From Arthrobacter pascens (GTDB taxonomy: Bacteria > Actinomycetota > Actinomycetes > Actinomycetales > Micrococcaceae): a stretch of DNA of 64,000 nucleotides. The DNA lies in assembly GCF_017052465.1 (NCBI RefSeq), contig NZ_JAFHKT010000128.1, forward strand, positions 1-64,000, in the 5' to 3' direction. The position numbers and the translations under genes are program-made. Positions 1 to 10,433 of the stretch are shown here, piece by piece (within the stretch, counting starts at the first letter, position 1; the number at the start of each line of letters is the position of its first letter). Below the pieces are notes generated by a model that saw nothing but the letters and a program-made list of their open reading frames with translations, was not told the origin of the DNA and searched no databases.

Positions 1-466
1 CCCCGGCATCGATCGCGCACTGGGCGTAGAACTCCGCCGCTTCCTGCGAGCCGACCGGCAGGTAGCAGACCATCACGTCAACCTCGGCGTCCTTCAGGGC
101 CTGGACGACGTCGACCGGCTCCTTGGTGGACTGCTCGATGGTCTCCAGGTAATACCGGCCCAACCCGTCCAGGGTGTGCCCGCGCTGCACCGTCACTCCG
201 GTCGGCGGCACGTCGGCGATCTTGATGGTGTTGTTCTCGCTGGCCAGGATGGCGTCGGCCAGGTCCACGCCGACCTTCTTGCCGTCCACATCGAAGGCGG
301 CGACGAACTTCACGTCGTTGACGTGGTACTTGCCGAACTCCACGTGCATCAGACCCGGGATCGTGGCCTGGGGGTCGGCATCCCGGTAATAGTGGACACC
401 CTGGACCAGCGATGCGGCGCAGTTGCCCACACCGACGATAGCGACACGAATCGGATTGGAAGACAC
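1..466 (-). CDS. ino1: Inositol-3-phosphate synthase, N-terminal part (cut by window edge)
   Basis: This enzyme turns glucose 6-phosphate into inositol 3-phosphate with NAD, the first step to inositol lipids and mycothiol in actinobacteria. About 155 residues are visible; the rest lies beyond base 1. The start is a GTG with an AAGGAG ribosome site at 471-476, five bases ahead. The protein begins SSNPIRVAIVGVGNCAASL, a Rossmann nucleotide-binding loop of the short actinobacterial family type, followed by YYRDADP and the region VDVVQALKDAEVDVMVCYLPVGS, where the family binds its cofactor and substrate. The family is normally about 360 residues. The identification rests on these recognised motifs and is firm for the visible half. 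Confidence 0.9.
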   Translation of the reverse strand, partial: MSSNPIRVAIVGVGNCAASLVQGVHYYRDADPQATIPGLMHVEFGKYHVNDVKFVAAFDVDGKKVGVDLADAILASENNTIKIADVPPTGVTVQRGHTLDGLGRYYLETIEQSTKEPVDVVQALKDAEVDVMVCYLPVGSQEAAEFYAQCAIDAG

Positions 467-670
467 GGAACTCCTTAGGGAACAAACTTCAGGTGCCCTG
501 CGCGTCTGTACCCTGCTGTACGACGGCGTCTGACGGACACGGCGCCACGCGGCGCGCTTATCAGTCTAACTAAACCACGCCGGAGCCGCTGCTATTCCCG
601 CCGGCTCCAGCCCGTTCGTTACTTCGGGGCACAGCGGGACTTGGGGGCCACGGCACTGCCGGGCCGGCGG

Positions 671-698
671 CACTGCCGGGCCCGAGGGCCCGGCAGTG
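671..698 (-). terminator. GC-rich hairpin downstream of the aldo/keto reductase
   Basis: A 12-bp perfect stem (cactgccgggcc with ggcccggcagtg) closes on the loop cgag, just past the stop of the reductase gene at 709. The left arm sequence also occurs as a direct repeat at 652-665, so a second overlapping fold is possible. There is no clear T run. The rest of 467-708 shows nothing else recognisable. Confidence 0.5.
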
Positions 699-708
699 AA
701 GTAGTGGC

Positions 709-1749
709 TCAGACCCTCTGTGCCCAGAGGTTGATGTCCGATTCGACGGCGAACTCATCGATGGCGGTCAGCTCCCCGGCGCTGAACTCGAGGTTGTTAA
801 TGGCCGCGAGGGTGTTTTCGAGCTGGGCCACGCTGGACGCGCCGACGAGGGCTGAGGTCACCGGGGAGCCCTTGGGCTGGTCGCGCAGGATCCACGCGAT
901 GGCCATCTGCGCCAAGGACTGGCCTCGGTCTGCAGCGATTCCGTTGAGCCCGCGGATGCGCTCCAGCTTGTCCTGTGTGATGGCCGATTCGGAGAGGAAC
1001 CGGTCCTTGGCCGCACGGGAATCGGACGGGATGCCGTGCAGGTAGCGGTCTGTCAGCATGCCCTGGGCCAGCGGGGAGAAGGCAATGGAGCCGGCGCCCA
1101 CCTGGTCGAGTGCCTCGTACAGGTTGGGGCTGCCGTCCTCGGTCCAGCGGTTCAGCATGGAGTAGCTGGGCTGGTGAATGAGCAGCGGCGTCCCGAGGTC
1201 CTTGAGGATCCGGGCTGCCTCCAGCGTCTGCTCGGGGGTGTAGGAGGAGATGCCGGCGTAGAGGGCCTTGCCGGAGCGTACGGCGTGGTCCAGCGCGCCC
1301 ATCGTTTCCTCCAGCGGAGTTTCGGGGTCGGGGCGGTGGCTGTAGAAGATGTCCACGTAGTCCAGTCCCATGCGCTGCAGGGACTGGTCCAAGCTGGACA
1401 GCAGGTACTTGCGGGAGCCCCACTCACCGTACGGGCCGGGCCACATGTAGTAGCCGGCCTTGGTGGCGATGACCAGCTCATCGCGGTAGGGCCTGAAGTC
1501 CTCGCGCAGGTGCCGGCCGAAGTTGGCCTCCGCCGATCCGTCCGGAGGGCCGTAGTTGTTGGCGAGGTCGAAGTGGTTCACGCCAAGGTCGAAGGCACGA
1601 CGCAGGATGGCGCGCTGTTCGTCAAAGCGCTTGTCGTCGCCGAAGTTGTGCCAGAGGCCGAGCGAGATGGCCGGTAGCTTGAGGCCGCTGCGTCCGACAC
1701 GGCGGTATGGCATGGTTTCATAGCGGTTGTCTGCAGCCAAATAAGTCAT
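709..1749 (-). CDS. Aldo/keto reductase of the YghZ (glyceraldehyde 3-phosphate reductase) type
   Basis: A 346-residue soluble NADPH-dependent oxidoreductase with the (beta/alpha)8 fold. The start at 1749 has AGGA eight bases upstream; an ATG at 1758 would add three residues but has no spaced ribosome site. The catalytic tetrad is visible: Asp61 and Tyr66 in HFDLANNYG, Lys97 in VIATKAGYY and His138 in YSHRPDPETPLEE. The YMWPGPYGEWGSRKY segment and the NYGPPDGSAE loop are typical of the YghZ/Kv-beta-like subgroup, which reduces L-glyceraldehyde 3-phosphate or methylglyoxal-like aldehydes. It follows the trehalose genes on the same strand but is separated by a strong hairpin, so it may be transcribed alone. 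Substrate is inferred only. Confidence 0.88.
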   Translation of the reverse strand: MTYLAADNRYETMPYRRVGRSGLKLPAISLGLWHNFGDDKRFDEQRAILRRAFDLGVNHFDLANNYGPPDGSAEANFGRHLREDFRPYRDELVIATKAGYYMWPGPYGEWGSRKYLLSSLDQSLQRMGLDYVDIFYSHRPDPETPLEETMGALDHAVRSGKALYAGISSYTPEQTLEAARILKDLGTPLLIHQPSYSMLNRWTEDGSPNLYEALDQVGAGSIAFSPLAQGMLTDRYLHGIPSDSRAAKDRFLSESAITQDKLERIRGLNGIAADRGQSLAQMAIAWILRDQPKGSPVTSALVGASSVAQLENTLAAINNLEFSAGELTAIDEFAVESDINLWAQRV

Positions 1750-1778
1750 ACGTACCATCCTGCCAGCCAGCGGGGTGC

Positions 1779-1829
1779 GCCGGGGCCGGTGTCCACCATC
1801 CGGTCAGGATGACGGACACCGGCCCCGGC
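1779..1829 (-). terminator. Strong hairpin after treZ
   Basis: Perfect 16-bp stem: gccggggccggtgtcc at 1779-1794 pairs with ggacaccggccccggc at 1814-1829. It lies between the treZ stop at 1836 and the reductase start. There is no T run, so it may act as a Rho-assisted end, an RNA stabiliser or an attenuator. Confidence 0.6.
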
Positions 1830-1835
1830 AGCCCA

Positions 1836-3626
1836 TCAGTCCCCGAGAACGGCTGCGCTCAGCCCCGGCAGTTCCACCTTGCCGCCCTCAATGCGGACGG
1901 CATCATCGGTGGCCAGGAGCAGCTCGGCGCCGGCGCGGTCCAGGGTGACCGCCTGCTCGGCGAAGTTCAGCAGGACCTGCACGCCGCCGCGCCGGAAGCG
2001 CAGCCAGCGGGCGTCGTCGTCGAACTCCGCTTCCGTATCCTCGAAGCCCAGGGCGGTGAGGTCCGGCGTGGAACGCCGCAGGAGGATGAGCGCCCGGTAC
2101 AGTTCCAGCAACCGGGCGTGGTCGCCCTCGGAGGCTTCCGCCCAGTCCAGCTTGGAGCGCGTGAACGTTGCCGGATCCTGGGGATCGGGCACGACGGCGG
2201 GGTCCCACCCCATGCGTTCGAACTCCCTGATCCGGCCTTCCGCGGTGGCCTTGCCAAGCTCGGGCTCCGGATGCGAGGTGAAGAACTGCCAGGGCGTGGA
2301 GGCGCCGTATTCCTCCCCCATGAACAGCATGGGCGTGAACGGACCGGTCAGGGTCAGCACGGCCGCGAGCGCCAGGCTGCCGTACGGCAGTGACTGCGAC
2401 AGCCGGTCACCGGTGGCCCGGTTGCCGATCTGGTCATGGTTCTGCGAGCAGACCACCAGTGCCGCCGGGTGGACGGCGCCGGCGTCTATCGGTCGGCCGT
2501 GGCGTCGTCCGCGGAAGCTGGAGTAGCTGCCGTCGTGGAAGAACCCGTCCCGCAGCACCTTGGCGAGGGCACCCAGCGAGTCGAAGTCACTGTAGTACCC
2601 GGTGGTTTCCCCGCTGACGCTGACGTGCACGGCATGGTGGAAGTCATCGCTCCACTGGCCGGCAAGGCCGTAGCCGTTGACATTCCGGGGGTACAGCAGC
2701 CGCGGGTTGTTAAGGTCCGACTCTGCGATCAGGGTCAGCGGACGGCCGACCTCGGCAGAGATGTCGTCTGCCAGCGCACCGAACTCTTCCAGGATGTGCA
2801 CGGCCCGTTCGTCCTTCAGTGCGTGCACGGCGTCCAGGCGGAGTCCGTCCACCCGGTAGTCGCGCAGCCACATGGCGACGTTGTCGAGGATGTACCGGCG
2901 GACGTGGTCCGAGCCCGGCCCGTCCAGGTTGACGGAGTCGCCCCAGGTGTTGCCCTCGCCGTGCTTGAGGTACGGCCCGAACCGGGGCAGGTAGTTTCCG
3001 CTCGGCCCGAGGTGGTTGTAGACCACGTCCTGGATGACGCCGATCCCCGCGGCGTGGGCGGCGTCCACGAACCGCTGGTACGCGGCCGGCCCGCCGTAGC
3101 CCTCGTGGACGGCGAACCACTGCACGCCGTCGTAGCCCCAGTTGTGCGTGCCGTTGAAGGCGTTCACGGGCAGCAGTTCCACGTAGTCGATTCCCAGCCC
3201 GGCCAGATAGTCCAGCTTTGCGGCGGCGGCGTCGAGCGTCCCTTCCGGCGTAAAGGTTCCAAGGTGGAGCTCGTAGATCACGGCGCGCTGGAGCGCCCTG
3301 CCCTGCCACCCGGTGTCCTGCCACTGGTAGGTGCCGGGATCGAACGTGCGGGACAGGGCGTGGACGCCTTCCGGCTGGCGGCGGGTCCGCGGATCAGGCA
3401 GCGGCGTTTCGTCGCCGTCGAGCAGGTATCCGTAGTCGACCTCGCCGGCAGCGGGAGCCTCCGTGGCGGTCCACCAGCCGTCATCCTCGGGCCCGGTGCC
3501 GGGCCGCCGGACCATCGGGTAGCGCTCCCCGCCGGCCAGCAGCGTCACGGACCCTGCCTCGGGTGCCCAGATGTCGAACCGCTGCGGTCCTTGCACGGGT
3601 TTGGCCGCGTAATTCTGTTGCGTCAT
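1836..3626 (-). CDS. treZ: Malto-oligosyltrehalose trehalohydrolase
   Basis: Releases free trehalose from the reducing-end trehalosyl unit made by TreY; last step of the TreXYZ pathway, in the cytoplasm. The 596-residue protein has an N-terminal beta-sandwich ([17 protein letters not shown]) and a GH13 barrel with visible nucleophile Asp265 in [12 protein letters not shown], acid/base Glu302 in [11 protein letters not shown] and third Asp398 in [10 protein letters not shown]. Length matches the family (about 575-600). The ATG overlaps the treY stop by four bases (ATGA), and AGGAGG lies seven bases ahead, so the two are translationally coupled. Arthrobacter is a classic source of this enzyme. 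Confidence 0.97.
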   Translation of the reverse strand: MTQQNYAAKPVQGPQRFDIWAPEAGSVTLLAGGERYPMVRRPGTGPEDDGWWTATEAPAAGEVDYGYLLDGDETPLPDPRTRRQPEGVHALSRTFDPGTYQWQDTGWQGRALQRAVIYELHLGTFTPEGTLDAAAAKLDYLAGLGIDYVELLPVNAFNGTHNWGYDGVQWFAVHEGYGGPAAYQRFVDAAHAAGIGVIQDVVYNHLGPSGNYLPRFGPYLKHGEGNTWGDSVNLDGPGSDHVRRYILDNVAMWLRDYRVDGLRLDAVHALKDERAVHILEEFGALADDISAEVGRPLTLIAESDLNNPRLLYPRNVNGYGLAGQWSDDFHHAVHVSVSGETTGYYSDFDSLGALAKVLRDGFFHDGSYSSFRGRRHGRPIDAGAVHPAALVVCSQNHDQIGNRATGDRLSQSLPYGSLALAAVLTLTGPFTPMLFMGEEYGASTPWQFFTSHPEPELGKATAEGRIREFERMGWDPAVVPDPQDPATFTRSKLDWAEASEGDHARLLELYRALILLRRSTPDLTALGFEDTEAEFDDDARWLRFRRGGVQVLLNFAEQAVTLDRAGAELLLATDDAVRIEGGKVELPGLSAAVLGD

Positions 3627-5950
3627 GACTTTCCTCCTGTCTCAGGCACCAGCAGCGCCACCGGGTAGGCACGGAAAATATCCGCAAGCGCCGCGGGCCC
3701 GGGGCCGAAGCCGGCACCGGTCAGTTCATCCTTCATGGCGGTCTCAAGCTCGACGGCGGTGTCCCGCCAGCCGCCCGACTGTTCCAGTCCGAACGGCAGC
3801 CGGGTGGCCAGGGTCACCGCGCCGGGCGCTCCCCCGGCTCCGCGGTCGAAGCCCAGCAGGTGTGCGGCGGCGGGGCCGGTCGCCTGCACGGGACGGTATC
3901 CGGCGAACAGCTCCTGCCGGTTGCGCCGCAGCCGCAGGGCACGGGAGGTCACCAGCAGCTTGACCCGCTCGTCGGTGAATGACGCTGGCCGTTCGCCGGC
4001 GTCCAGCTGTTCCAGGGCCCGCTTCCGGTCCGGGAAGCTGAACGGGCGGCGGTTGTCCGGGTCGGTCAGCGACCGGTCCCAGAACTCGGTGCCCTGATAC
4101 ACGTCGGGCACGCCCGGCATGGTCAGCTGCACCAGCTTTGCCGAGAGCGAGTTCGACGCGCCATAGGGTGCCAGGAGGTCCACGAGGGCTTCCAGTTCGG
4201 CACGGACCTCGGGATTGTCGAATGCGGAGTCGACGGCGGCGGCCAGCTTCTCTTCGAACGCGGGGTCGGGGTCGGTCCAGGTGGTGGAGCTGCTGGCCTC
4301 GCGGGCGGCCTTGAGCGCGTAGGACTGGAGGCGCTCCCGCTCCGCCGGCCACGCGCCGGCAATGGCCTGCCACAGCAGGACCGACAGCGGCCCGTCAGGC
4401 AGCGGCGCCAAGGCATTCAGCCGGTCAAGAGCCTTCTCCCATTCGGACGCTGCTTCGGAGATGACCGAGATCCGCGCCCGGGTATCCTCGCTCCGTTTCG
4501 TGTCGTGCGTGCTGAGCGTGGTCATGGAGAGCGGCAGCTCCGCCTGGCGGCGGGACATCCGGCGGTGGAATTCCTCCGGGTCGAGCGAGAACTCCGTGGG
4601 GTCCGCGCCGACTTCCGTGAGCGTGCCGAGCCTGTTGTAACGGAAGAACGCGGTGTCCTCCACGCCCTTGGCCATGACCATTCCCGAGGTCTGCTGGAAC
4701 CTCCGGGCGAGCTCAAGGTCCGTGTCCTGCAGCAGCGGGTGCAGGACTCGGATGGCCTCGTCCAGTTCCGGACGCCAGCGCGCGGCGAGCTCGCAGGCTT
4801 CCTTCAGGACTTCCCCGCCCGTGGGCAGGTAGGTGCGGTAGACCGGGAACGCCGCGATGATTTCCGCAATCGCATCGGCCGCCGCTTCGGGGGAGATGCC
4901 TGAACCGTCCGGCACCAGCCGGGCGAGCCGCAGGACCTCGGAGTGAAGGATGCCGTCGGTGATCCGGCGCTTCGTTCCGCGGATCATCTGCTGGTAGTCG
5001 GCAGGTTCGCCGCCGCGCAGCCGGGCGTCGACCCGGTCGAGCACGTCGCGACCCTGCGGATCGACGAAGATGCGGTCGACGTCGGCGAGGGCGTCGTAGC
5101 CGGTGGTCCCTTCGCATTCGAAGCTGGCCGGCAGCTGCTCCCCCGGTTCGAGGATTTTTTCGACCAGCAGGTATGCCCCGCCGGTCACCTCCCGGAGGCG
5201 CTTCAGGTAGCCCTCCGGGTCGGCGAGGCCGTCCGGGTGGTCGATCCGCAGTCCGTCCGCAAGTCCCTCACGGAACCAGCGCACCACTTCCTCATGGGCC
5301 TTGTCGAAGACGGACGGCCGTTCCACGCGGACACCGGCCAGCGTGTTCACTGCGAAGAAGCGGCGGTAGTTCAGCTCGTTGTCGGCACGCCGCCAGCCCA
5401 TGAGTTCGTAATGCTGCCTGGCGTGCACATCCCGGGGCGAATCACCCTCGGTGTAGCTGCCCTCGGCCAGCGGAAAGCGGTGATCGTAGTAGCGCAGTTC
5501 ACCGTCCTTAACCTCGAGCTGGTCGAGGTCGTCGTCGCTGCCCAGGACCGGAATCCGGATGCGGCCGCCGGCGAGGTCCCAGTCGACGTCGAAGGCCTCC
5601 GCGTAGGGGGACCCGCGGCCCTCCTTGAGCAGCGACCACCACCACGGGTTCTGCGCCGGCGTGGCCACGCCCACATGGTTGGGCACGATGTCGATCAGGA
5701 CACCCATGCCGGCAGCACGGGCCGCCTTGGAAACGGCGGCCAGGCCCTCGGGGCCGCCGCGCTCCGGGTCCACCACGGACGGATCCGTGACGTCATAGCC
5801 GTGGTCGGAACCGCTCTCGGCCTTGAGCACCGGCGAGAGGTAGATCCAGTCGACGCCCAGGGAGTGCAGATACGGCACGGTTTCGGCCGCATCAAACAGG
5901 GTGAACCCTTGCCTGATCTGCAGCCGGTAGGTGGAGACGGGCGTCCTCAT
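3623..5950 (-). CDS. treY: Malto-oligosyltrehalose synthase
   Basis: Rearranges the reducing-end alpha-1,4 bond of a maltodextrin into the alpha,alpha-1,1 bond of a trehalosyl end, the substrate of TreZ. The protein is 775 residues, normal for the family. It opens with [19 protein letters not shown], a family signature, and shows the GH13 catalytic segments [12 protein letters not shown] (nucleophile Asp), [12 protein letters not shown] (acid/base Glu) and [15 protein letters not shown] (third Asp). Start is ATG at 5950, overlapping the glgX stop (ATGA), with GGGGAGG upstream inside glgX. It is the middle gene of the coupled glgX-treY-treZ set. Confidence 0.97.
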   Translation of the reverse strand: MRTPVSTYRLQIRQGFTLFDAAETVPYLHSLGVDWIYLSPVLKAESGSDHGYDVTDPSVVDPERGGPEGLAAVSKAARAAGMGVLIDIVPNHVGVATPAQNPWWWSLLKEGRGSPYAEAFDVDWDLAGGRIRIPVLGSDDDLDQLEVKDGELRYYDHRFPLAEGSYTEGDSPRDVHARQHYELMGWRRADNELNYRRFFAVNTLAGVRVERPSVFDKAHEEVVRWFREGLADGLRIDHPDGLADPEGYLKRLREVTGGAYLLVEKILEPGEQLPASFECEGTTGYDALADVDRIFVDPQGRDVLDRVDARLRGGEPADYQQMIRGTKRRITDGILHSEVLRLARLVPDGSGISPEAAADAIAEIIAAFPVYRTYLPTGGEVLKEACELAARWRPELDEAIRVLHPLLQDTDLELARRFQQTSGMVMAKGVEDTAFFRYNRLGTLTEVGADPTEFSLDPEEFHRRMSRRQAELPLSMTTLSTHDTKRSEDTRARISVISEAASEWEKALDRLNALAPLPDGPLSVLLWQAIAGAWPAERERLQSYALKAAREASSSTTWTDPDPAFEEKLAAAVDSAFDNPEVRAELEALVDLLAPYGASNSLSAKLVQLTMPGVPDVYQGTEFWDRSLTDPDNRRPFSFPDRKRALEQLDAGERPASFTDERVKLLVTSRALRLRRNRQELFAGYRPVQATGPAAAHLLGFDRGAGGAPGAVTLATRLPFGLEQSGGWRDTAVELETAMKDELTGAGFGPGPAALADIFRAYPVALLVPETGGKS

Positions 5951-8394
5951 GCGCCCTCCCCTGCCGGCTTGCCTGCCTTCGGCTTCCCGGACCGCTTCCC
6001 GGCATGCCCTCCTGCGGGCTTCCCGGGATGCTTCCCCGCGGGCTTTTCCGCAGGCTTTTCAGCCGGCGCTTCCGCCGCCTTTTCGGCCGGCGCGTCCGCA
6101 GGCTTGTCCGCTGGCTTGTCCGCTGGCTTGTCGTCGGCGGCTTCCTCCGGGTCGGGCTCCGGTGCGGCCTTCTTGGTCTTGCTCGGCTCCGGTACGGCCG
6201 GGGCCGTAAGGGCCGCCGTCTCGGTGGTTGCCGTCTGCGTCAGGGCCGCCAGGGAGGCCGCAACGGAGTGGTCGGGCTCCTCCTCCGGGGCACTGTGGGC
6301 GCGCAGCACCACGAGTGATTTCGCCGCGACGGACAGCCTGCCGCCGGCCACCACGGGCTCGGAATCGGCACCCGCACCGGCGGTGTCGATGATCGTGTCC
6401 CAAGCCGGAGCGTATTCGTCCGAAGGCAGCTTGAATTCGACGTCGCCATCGTGGGCGTTGAAGTAGAGCACGAAGTTGACGTCCTGAATGCGTCGCCCGC
6501 GGCTGTCCTTCCCCTGGATGCCGTCACCATTGAGGAAGACGCCCACGGACCTGCCGAAGCCGCTGTCCCAGTCCTCCGGCTGCATGGTGCTGCCGTCCGG
6601 GTCCAGCCATACGATGTCCGGCAGCCGTTCGCCTTCGCCCCGGTGGACAGGCCTGCCGTCGAAGAAGCGGCTGCGCCTGAACGTGGGGTGCTTGGCCCGC
6701 AGCGAGTTGACGGCCGCTGTGAACTCAATCAGCGGCTGGTCAACGTTGTCCCAGTTGATCCACGTCAGTTCCGAATCCTGGCAGTAGCCGTTGTTGTTGC
6801 CCTTCTGGGTGCGGCCCAGTTCGTCTCCGTGGAGCAGCATGGGCACGCCTTGGGAAAGCAACAGCGAAGCGATGAAGTTGCGCTGCTGGCGCGCCCTCAG
6901 CCCCAGGACCTTGGCGTCGTCCGTGGGTCCCTCCGCGCCGCAGTTCCAGGAGCGGTTGTGGGACTCGCCGTCGTTGTTGCCTTCGCCGTTGGCCTCGTTG
7001 TGCTTCTCGTTGTAGGACACCAGGTCAGCCAGCGTGAAGCCATCGTGGGCCGTGACGAAGTTGATGGAGGCCACGGGGCGGCGGCCGGAGTGCTCGTAGA
7101 GGTCCGCCGAGCCCGTGATGCGCGAGGCGAACTCGCCCAGCGTTGCCGGCTCGCCGCGCCAGAAGTCACGGACGGTGTCGCGGTACTTCCCGTTCCATTC
7201 CGTCCACTGCGGCGGGAAGTTGCCCACCTGGTAGCCGCCGGGTCCAACGTCCCACGGCTCCGCGATCAGCTTGACCTGGGAGACCACCGGGTCCTGCTGG
7301 ATGAGTTCGAAGAAGGTGGAGAGCTTGTCGACGTCGTAGAACTCGCGGGCCAGGGTGGAGGCGAGGTCGAAGCGGAAGCCGTCCACGTGCATTTCGGTCA
7401 CCCAGTAGCGCAGGGAGTCCATGAGCAGCTGCAGGGAGTGCGGCTGGCGGACGTTCAGCGAGTTGCCGGTGCCGGTGTAGTCCATATAGTGCTGGAGATC
7501 CCCCTCCATCAGCCGGTAGTAGGCCTGGTTGTCGATGCCCTTGAAGGAGAGGGTGGGGCCGAGGTGGTTGCCCTCTGCTGTGTGGTTGTACACCACGTCA
7601 AGGATGACCTCGATGCCTGCGCGGTGCAGCGACCGGACCATGGCCTTGAAGTCCTGGACCTGCTGGCCGGTGTCGCCGGTGGAGCTGTAGCTGTTGTGCG
7701 GGGCGAAGAACCCGATGGTGTTGTAGCCCCAGTAGTTGCTGAGCCCCTTGTCCTCCAGGATGCCGTCGTTGACGAACTGGTGCACCGGCATGAGTTCGAT
7801 CGCCGTGATGCCCAGTTTCTGCAGGTGCGAGATGACGGAGGGGTGTGCCACGCCGGCGTAGGTGCCGCGCTGCTCCTCCGGGATCTCGGGATGGAGCTGT
7901 GTGAGGCCCTTGACGTGGGCTTCATAGATGACGGACTGGTGGTACGGAATGCGCGGGAGGTGGTCGCCGTCCCAGTCGAAGAACGGATTGATGACCACGC
8001 CCATCGTCATGTGCGGCGCGGAGTCCTGGTCATTCCGGGAAGTGGGGTCGCCCATGTTGTAGGAGAAGAGGGCGGGGTCCCAGTCGATCTGGCCGTGCAC
8101 TGCCTTGGCGTACGGGTCCAGGAGGAGCTTGTTCGGGTTGAAGCGGTTTCCGGAGGAGGGGTCGTACGGGCCGTGGACGCGGTAGCCGTACTTCTGTCCG
8201 GGCTGCACGTGCGGCAGGTAACAGTGCCACACATACCCGTCCACTTCCGCGACGTCGACCCTGGTCTCCTTTCCGTCTTCGTCGAAGAGGCACAGTTCGA
8301 CCTTGTCTGCCCTTTCGCTGAACAATGCGAAGTTGGTTCCGGTTCCGTCGAAGGTGGCGCCAAGGGGGTACGCCGATCCGGGCCAGATTTCCAT
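5947..8394 (-). CDS. glgX: Glycogen debranching enzyme (TreX/GlgX) with Lys/Pro/Ala-rich tail
   Basis: Cuts alpha-1,6 branches of glycogen to free linear maltodextrins for TreY. I chose ATG 8394 because AGGAG sits five bases upstream and the product then begins [17 protein letters not shown] like its relatives; an in-frame start at 8421 lacks this. The 815-residue protein has an N-terminal CBM48-like domain, then a GH13 barrel with [10 protein letters not shown] (nucleophile), [13 protein letters not shown] (acid/base) and [13 protein letters not shown]. The last 80 or so residues are unusual: a repetitive low-complexity tail built from KPAD, KPAE and KPAG units, absent from typical GlgX (about 700 residues). 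First gene of the treX-treY-treZ set. Confidence 0.95.
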   Translation of the reverse strand: MEIWPGSAYPLGATFDGTGTNFALFSERADKVELCLFDEDGKETRVDVAEVDGYVWHCYLPHVQPGQKYGYRVHGPYDPSSGNRFNPNKLLLDPYAKAVHGQIDWDPALFSYNMGDPTSRNDQDSAPHMTMGVVINPFFDWDGDHLPRIPYHQSVIYEAHVKGLTQLHPEIPEEQRGTYAGVAHPSVISHLQKLGITAIELMPVHQFVNDGILEDKGLSNYWGYNTIGFFAPHNSYSSTGDTGQQVQDFKAMVRSLHRAGIEVILDVVYNHTAEGNHLGPTLSFKGIDNQAYYRLMEGDLQHYMDYTGTGNSLNVRQPHSLQLLMDSLRYWVTEMHVDGFRFDLASTLAREFYDVDKLSTFFELIQQDPVVSQVKLIAEPWDVGPGGYQVGNFPPQWTEWNGKYRDTVRDFWRGEPATLGEFASRITGSADLYEHSGRRPVASINFVTAHDGFTLADLVSYNEKHNEANGEGNNDGESHNRSWNCGAEGPTDDAKVLGLRARQQRNFIASLLLSQGVPMLLHGDELGRTQKGNNNGYCQDSELTWINWDNVDQPLIEFTAAVNSLRAKHPTFRRSRFFDGRPVHRGEGERLPDIVWLDPDGSTMQPEDWDSGFGRSVGVFLNGDGIQGKDSRGRRIQDVNFVLYFNAHDGDVEFKLPSDEYAPAWDTIIDTAGAGADSEPVVAGGRLSVAAKSLVVLRAHSAPEEEPDHSVAASLAALTQTATTETAALTAPAVPEPSKTKKAAPEPDPEEAADDKPADKPADKPADAPAEKAAEAPAEKPAEKPAGKHPGKPAGGHAGKRSGKPKAGKPAGEGA

Positions 8395-8466
8395 TCGTGC
8401 TCCTATTACGTTGTCCAACATTGCCTCCGGCGAGTGTGTGCTGCACCACTCGCGAGGAACTTGGTT

Positions 8467-10038
8467 TTACCGTAGCCGGTGGGAGCGACTATTACGCTCC
8501 CACGGCCGCTGATTGCTAAGCGCACTTACTTTATCCCAGATTCCGGGGATGGCCTCCGCGACGCGGCCCGCGGTCAGCGGCGCGCCGTTCGAGGCGGCTG
8601 CCCCGGCCCGCGCATGAAGGCTCGCCGCCATGGCGGCAATGGCCGCCCAGCGCTCGTCCGGATCGATGCCCGCCGCCCGGAAGCGCCCGACGTCGGACCC
8701 CACCTGGGCGAGCAGCGCACCGATCACGCCGGCCAGCACATCACCGCTGCCGGCGGTGGCCAGCCAGGGTGTGCCGTCGGACTGGCTGTAGAAGTCCTGG
8801 TACGGCGAGGCCACCAGGGTGGTGGCCCCCTTCAGCAGCACGGTGGCCTCCGTCAGGCCTGCGGCCTGGCGGGCCGCGGCGAGGGTTGCGGCTTCCACGG
8901 CCTCGCGGTCCATGCCGGCGCCGAGGCGCTGCAGCAGGGTGGCCAGTTCGCCGGCGTGCGGGGTCAGGACCACCTGCGGGGCCAGGACGTCCGGCAGGGC
9001 CGGCAGCGCGCCGGCGTCGGCCACGGTGGGCAGCCCGGAGTCGGCGGCGTCGCGGACGTGCTGCATCTGTTCGTCATCGGCGCCGTCCATGCCGGATCCC
9101 ACGAGCCACGCCTGGACGTGAGTGTCGGCGACTGTTCCGGTGCTGCACACCACCTCCGGGCAGCTTTGCCTGATGAGGTCGGCGACGTCCGGCGGACCGA
9201 GGTAGCGCACCATGCCGACACCGGCGGCGAGTGCCCCGCGGCAGGCGAGCACCGCGGCTCCCGGGTACGCTGCGGACCCTGCCACCACTCCGAGGACGCC
9301 CCGGGAGTACTTGTGGGAGCGGCGTGAGGGGCTGGGGAGCAGCGTGGCGAGGTCGGAGGCTTCGAGCCGCCGCAGCGCAGGCCAGGGCAGCCCGTCCTCG
9401 ATCCCGATTGGAACCACGTGGACCGTGCCGGCGTAGTCGGCGCCCGGGTCGGCCAGCAGGCCGGCCTTGGCGCCGCCGAAGGTGACGGTGAGATCGGCGA
9501 ACAGCACGGGGCCCGCCGTTTCACCGGTGTCGGAGTTCAGCCCGCTGGGGACATCGCAGGCCACGGCCAGGCGGGGCGGCCGTTGAGCAAGCAAGGACAC
9601 GAGGGCGGCGGCGCTGCCGCGCAGCCCGCCCTGGGCGCCGGTGCCCAGCAGGGCATCAATGACGACGTCGGCCCGGCCGGCCAGCGCTGCCAGGTCAGGG
9701 GCGTTGGCTTCGGTCAGGTGGACCACCCGGCCGCCGGCCCGTTCGAAGGCTGCGAGGGCGTCGGGGTGGGCGCTGTCCGCGGCGAGGACCGCCGTCGTCC
9801 GCATTCCCCGTCCCGCGAGGTGCGCGGCCGCGAAGAGGCCGTCCCCGCCGTTGTTGCCCTTGCCGGTCAGCACGACGACGCTGCAGCCGTAGAGCCGGGA
9901 GCCCCGGGTCCGCAGCTCCGAGACCACCGCGTGGGCAAGGCCGTGGGCTGCCCGCTGCATGAGAACAGCGCCCATACCTGAATCCAGCAGGGGCTTTTCA
10001 GCCTCCCGTATCTGGGTTCCGGTATAGGCGCTGATCAT
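8467..10038 (-). CDS. nnr: Bifunctional NAD(P)H-hydrate repair enzyme
   Basis: Repairs damaged hydrated NADH and NADPH. The 523-residue protein joins two domains. The N-terminal YjeF-type epimerase has VVLTGKGNNGGDGLFAA; the C-terminal ADP-dependent dehydratase of the ribokinase-like fold has LTPHAGELATLL and the ATAGSGDVLAGVIGALLAQ phosphate-binding motif. Length and domain order match Nnr. It lies 43 bases downstream of acpS on the same strand, a common actinobacterial pairing. Its last 15 codons overlap a hairpin at 8474-8507. No strong ribosome site is seen before ATG 10038. Confidence 0.93.
   Translation of the reverse strand: MISAYTGTQIREAEKPLLDSGMGAVLMQRAAHGLAHAVVSELRTRGSRLYGCSVVVLTGKGNNGGDGLFAAAHLAGRGMRTTAVLAADSAHPDALAAFERAGGRVVHLTEANAPDLAALAGRADVVIDALLGTGAQGGLRGSAAALVSLLAQRPPRLAVACDVPSGLNSDTGETAGPVLFADLTVTFGGAKAGLLADPGADYAGTVHVVPIGIEDGLPWPALRRLEASDLATLLPSPSRRSHKYSRGVLGVVAGSAAYPGAAVLACRGALAAGVGMVRYLGPPDVADLIRQSCPEVVCSTGTVADTHVQAWLVGSGMDGADDEQMQHVRDAADSGLPTVADAGALPALPDVLAPQVVLTPHAGELATLLQRLGAGMDREAVEAATLAAARQAAGLTEATVLLKGATTLVASPYQDFYSQSDGTPWLATAGSGDVLAGVIGALLAQVGSDVGRFRAAGIDPDERWAAIAAMAASLHARAGAAASNGAPLTAGRVAEAIPGIWDKVSALSNQRPWERNSRSHRLR
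8474..8507 (-). terminator. Hairpin overlapping the 3-prime end of nnr
   Basis: The arms gtgggagcg (8479-8487) and cgctcccac (8495-8503) pair around a 7-base loop, with further pairing outside through a one-base bulge. The hairpin lies within the final codons of nnr, 80 or more bases before the glgX start, and is a plausible transcript end. Confidence 0.4.
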
Positions 10039-10081
10039 CAGTCCAGTCCGTTCGCGGTGCTGTTCCGTCGGGCGGCCAGGG

Positions 10082-10429
10082 TCAGCCCTCGGCCAGGACG
10101 GTTGCGGTGGCGATGCCGCCGTCGTGGCTCATGGACAGATGCCAGCGTTTGACGCCCTTGGCCTCGGCCACGGCCAGCACCGTCCCCTTGACCTGGATCG
10201 TGGGGCCGTTCTGGTCCAGTCCGATCCAGCAGTCCTGCCAGTTCATGCCCGCCGGCGCCCCGAGGACCTTGGCCACAGCCTCCTTGGCGGCAAAGCGCGC
10301 CGCAAGGGAGCGGGTGTTCAGTTCCCGTTCGGCCGGAACGAACAGCCGGTCGCGCAGTCCCGGGGTGCGCTCCAGCTGGCGGCCGAACCGTTCAATGTCC
10401 ACGACGTCTACGCCGATGCCAACAATCAT
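10082..10429 (-). CDS. acpS: Holo-[acyl-carrier-protein] synthase
   Basis: Transfers phosphopantetheine from CoA to acyl carrier protein, activating fatty acid synthesis. The 115-residue product is the usual AcpS size. It shows [15 protein letters not shown], with the magnesium-binding Asp, and [14 protein letters not shown], with the metal-binding Glu and substrate Lys, both diagnostic. It starts four bases after the glmS stop on the same strand and precedes nnr, so glmS-acpS-nnr are probably one transcript. Confidence 0.96.
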   Translation of the reverse strand: MIVGIGVDVVDIERFGRQLERTPGLRDRLFVPAERELNTRSLAARFAAKEAVAKVLGAPAGMNWQDCWIGLDQNGPTIQVKGTVLAVAEAKGVKRWHLSMSHDGGIATATVLAEG

Positions 10430-10433
10430 GGGC

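Noticed and set aside
6451..8475. Very long open frame (674 codons) on the plus strand opposite glgX
   Set aside because: GC-rich DNA gives long open frames opposite real genes. It has no family motif, its residue make-up is Val/Gly/Ala/Arg-rich shadow type, and the minus strand holds a clear GlgX. The same holds for the long plus-strand frames at 2436-3668, 4943-6466 and 52092-53285.
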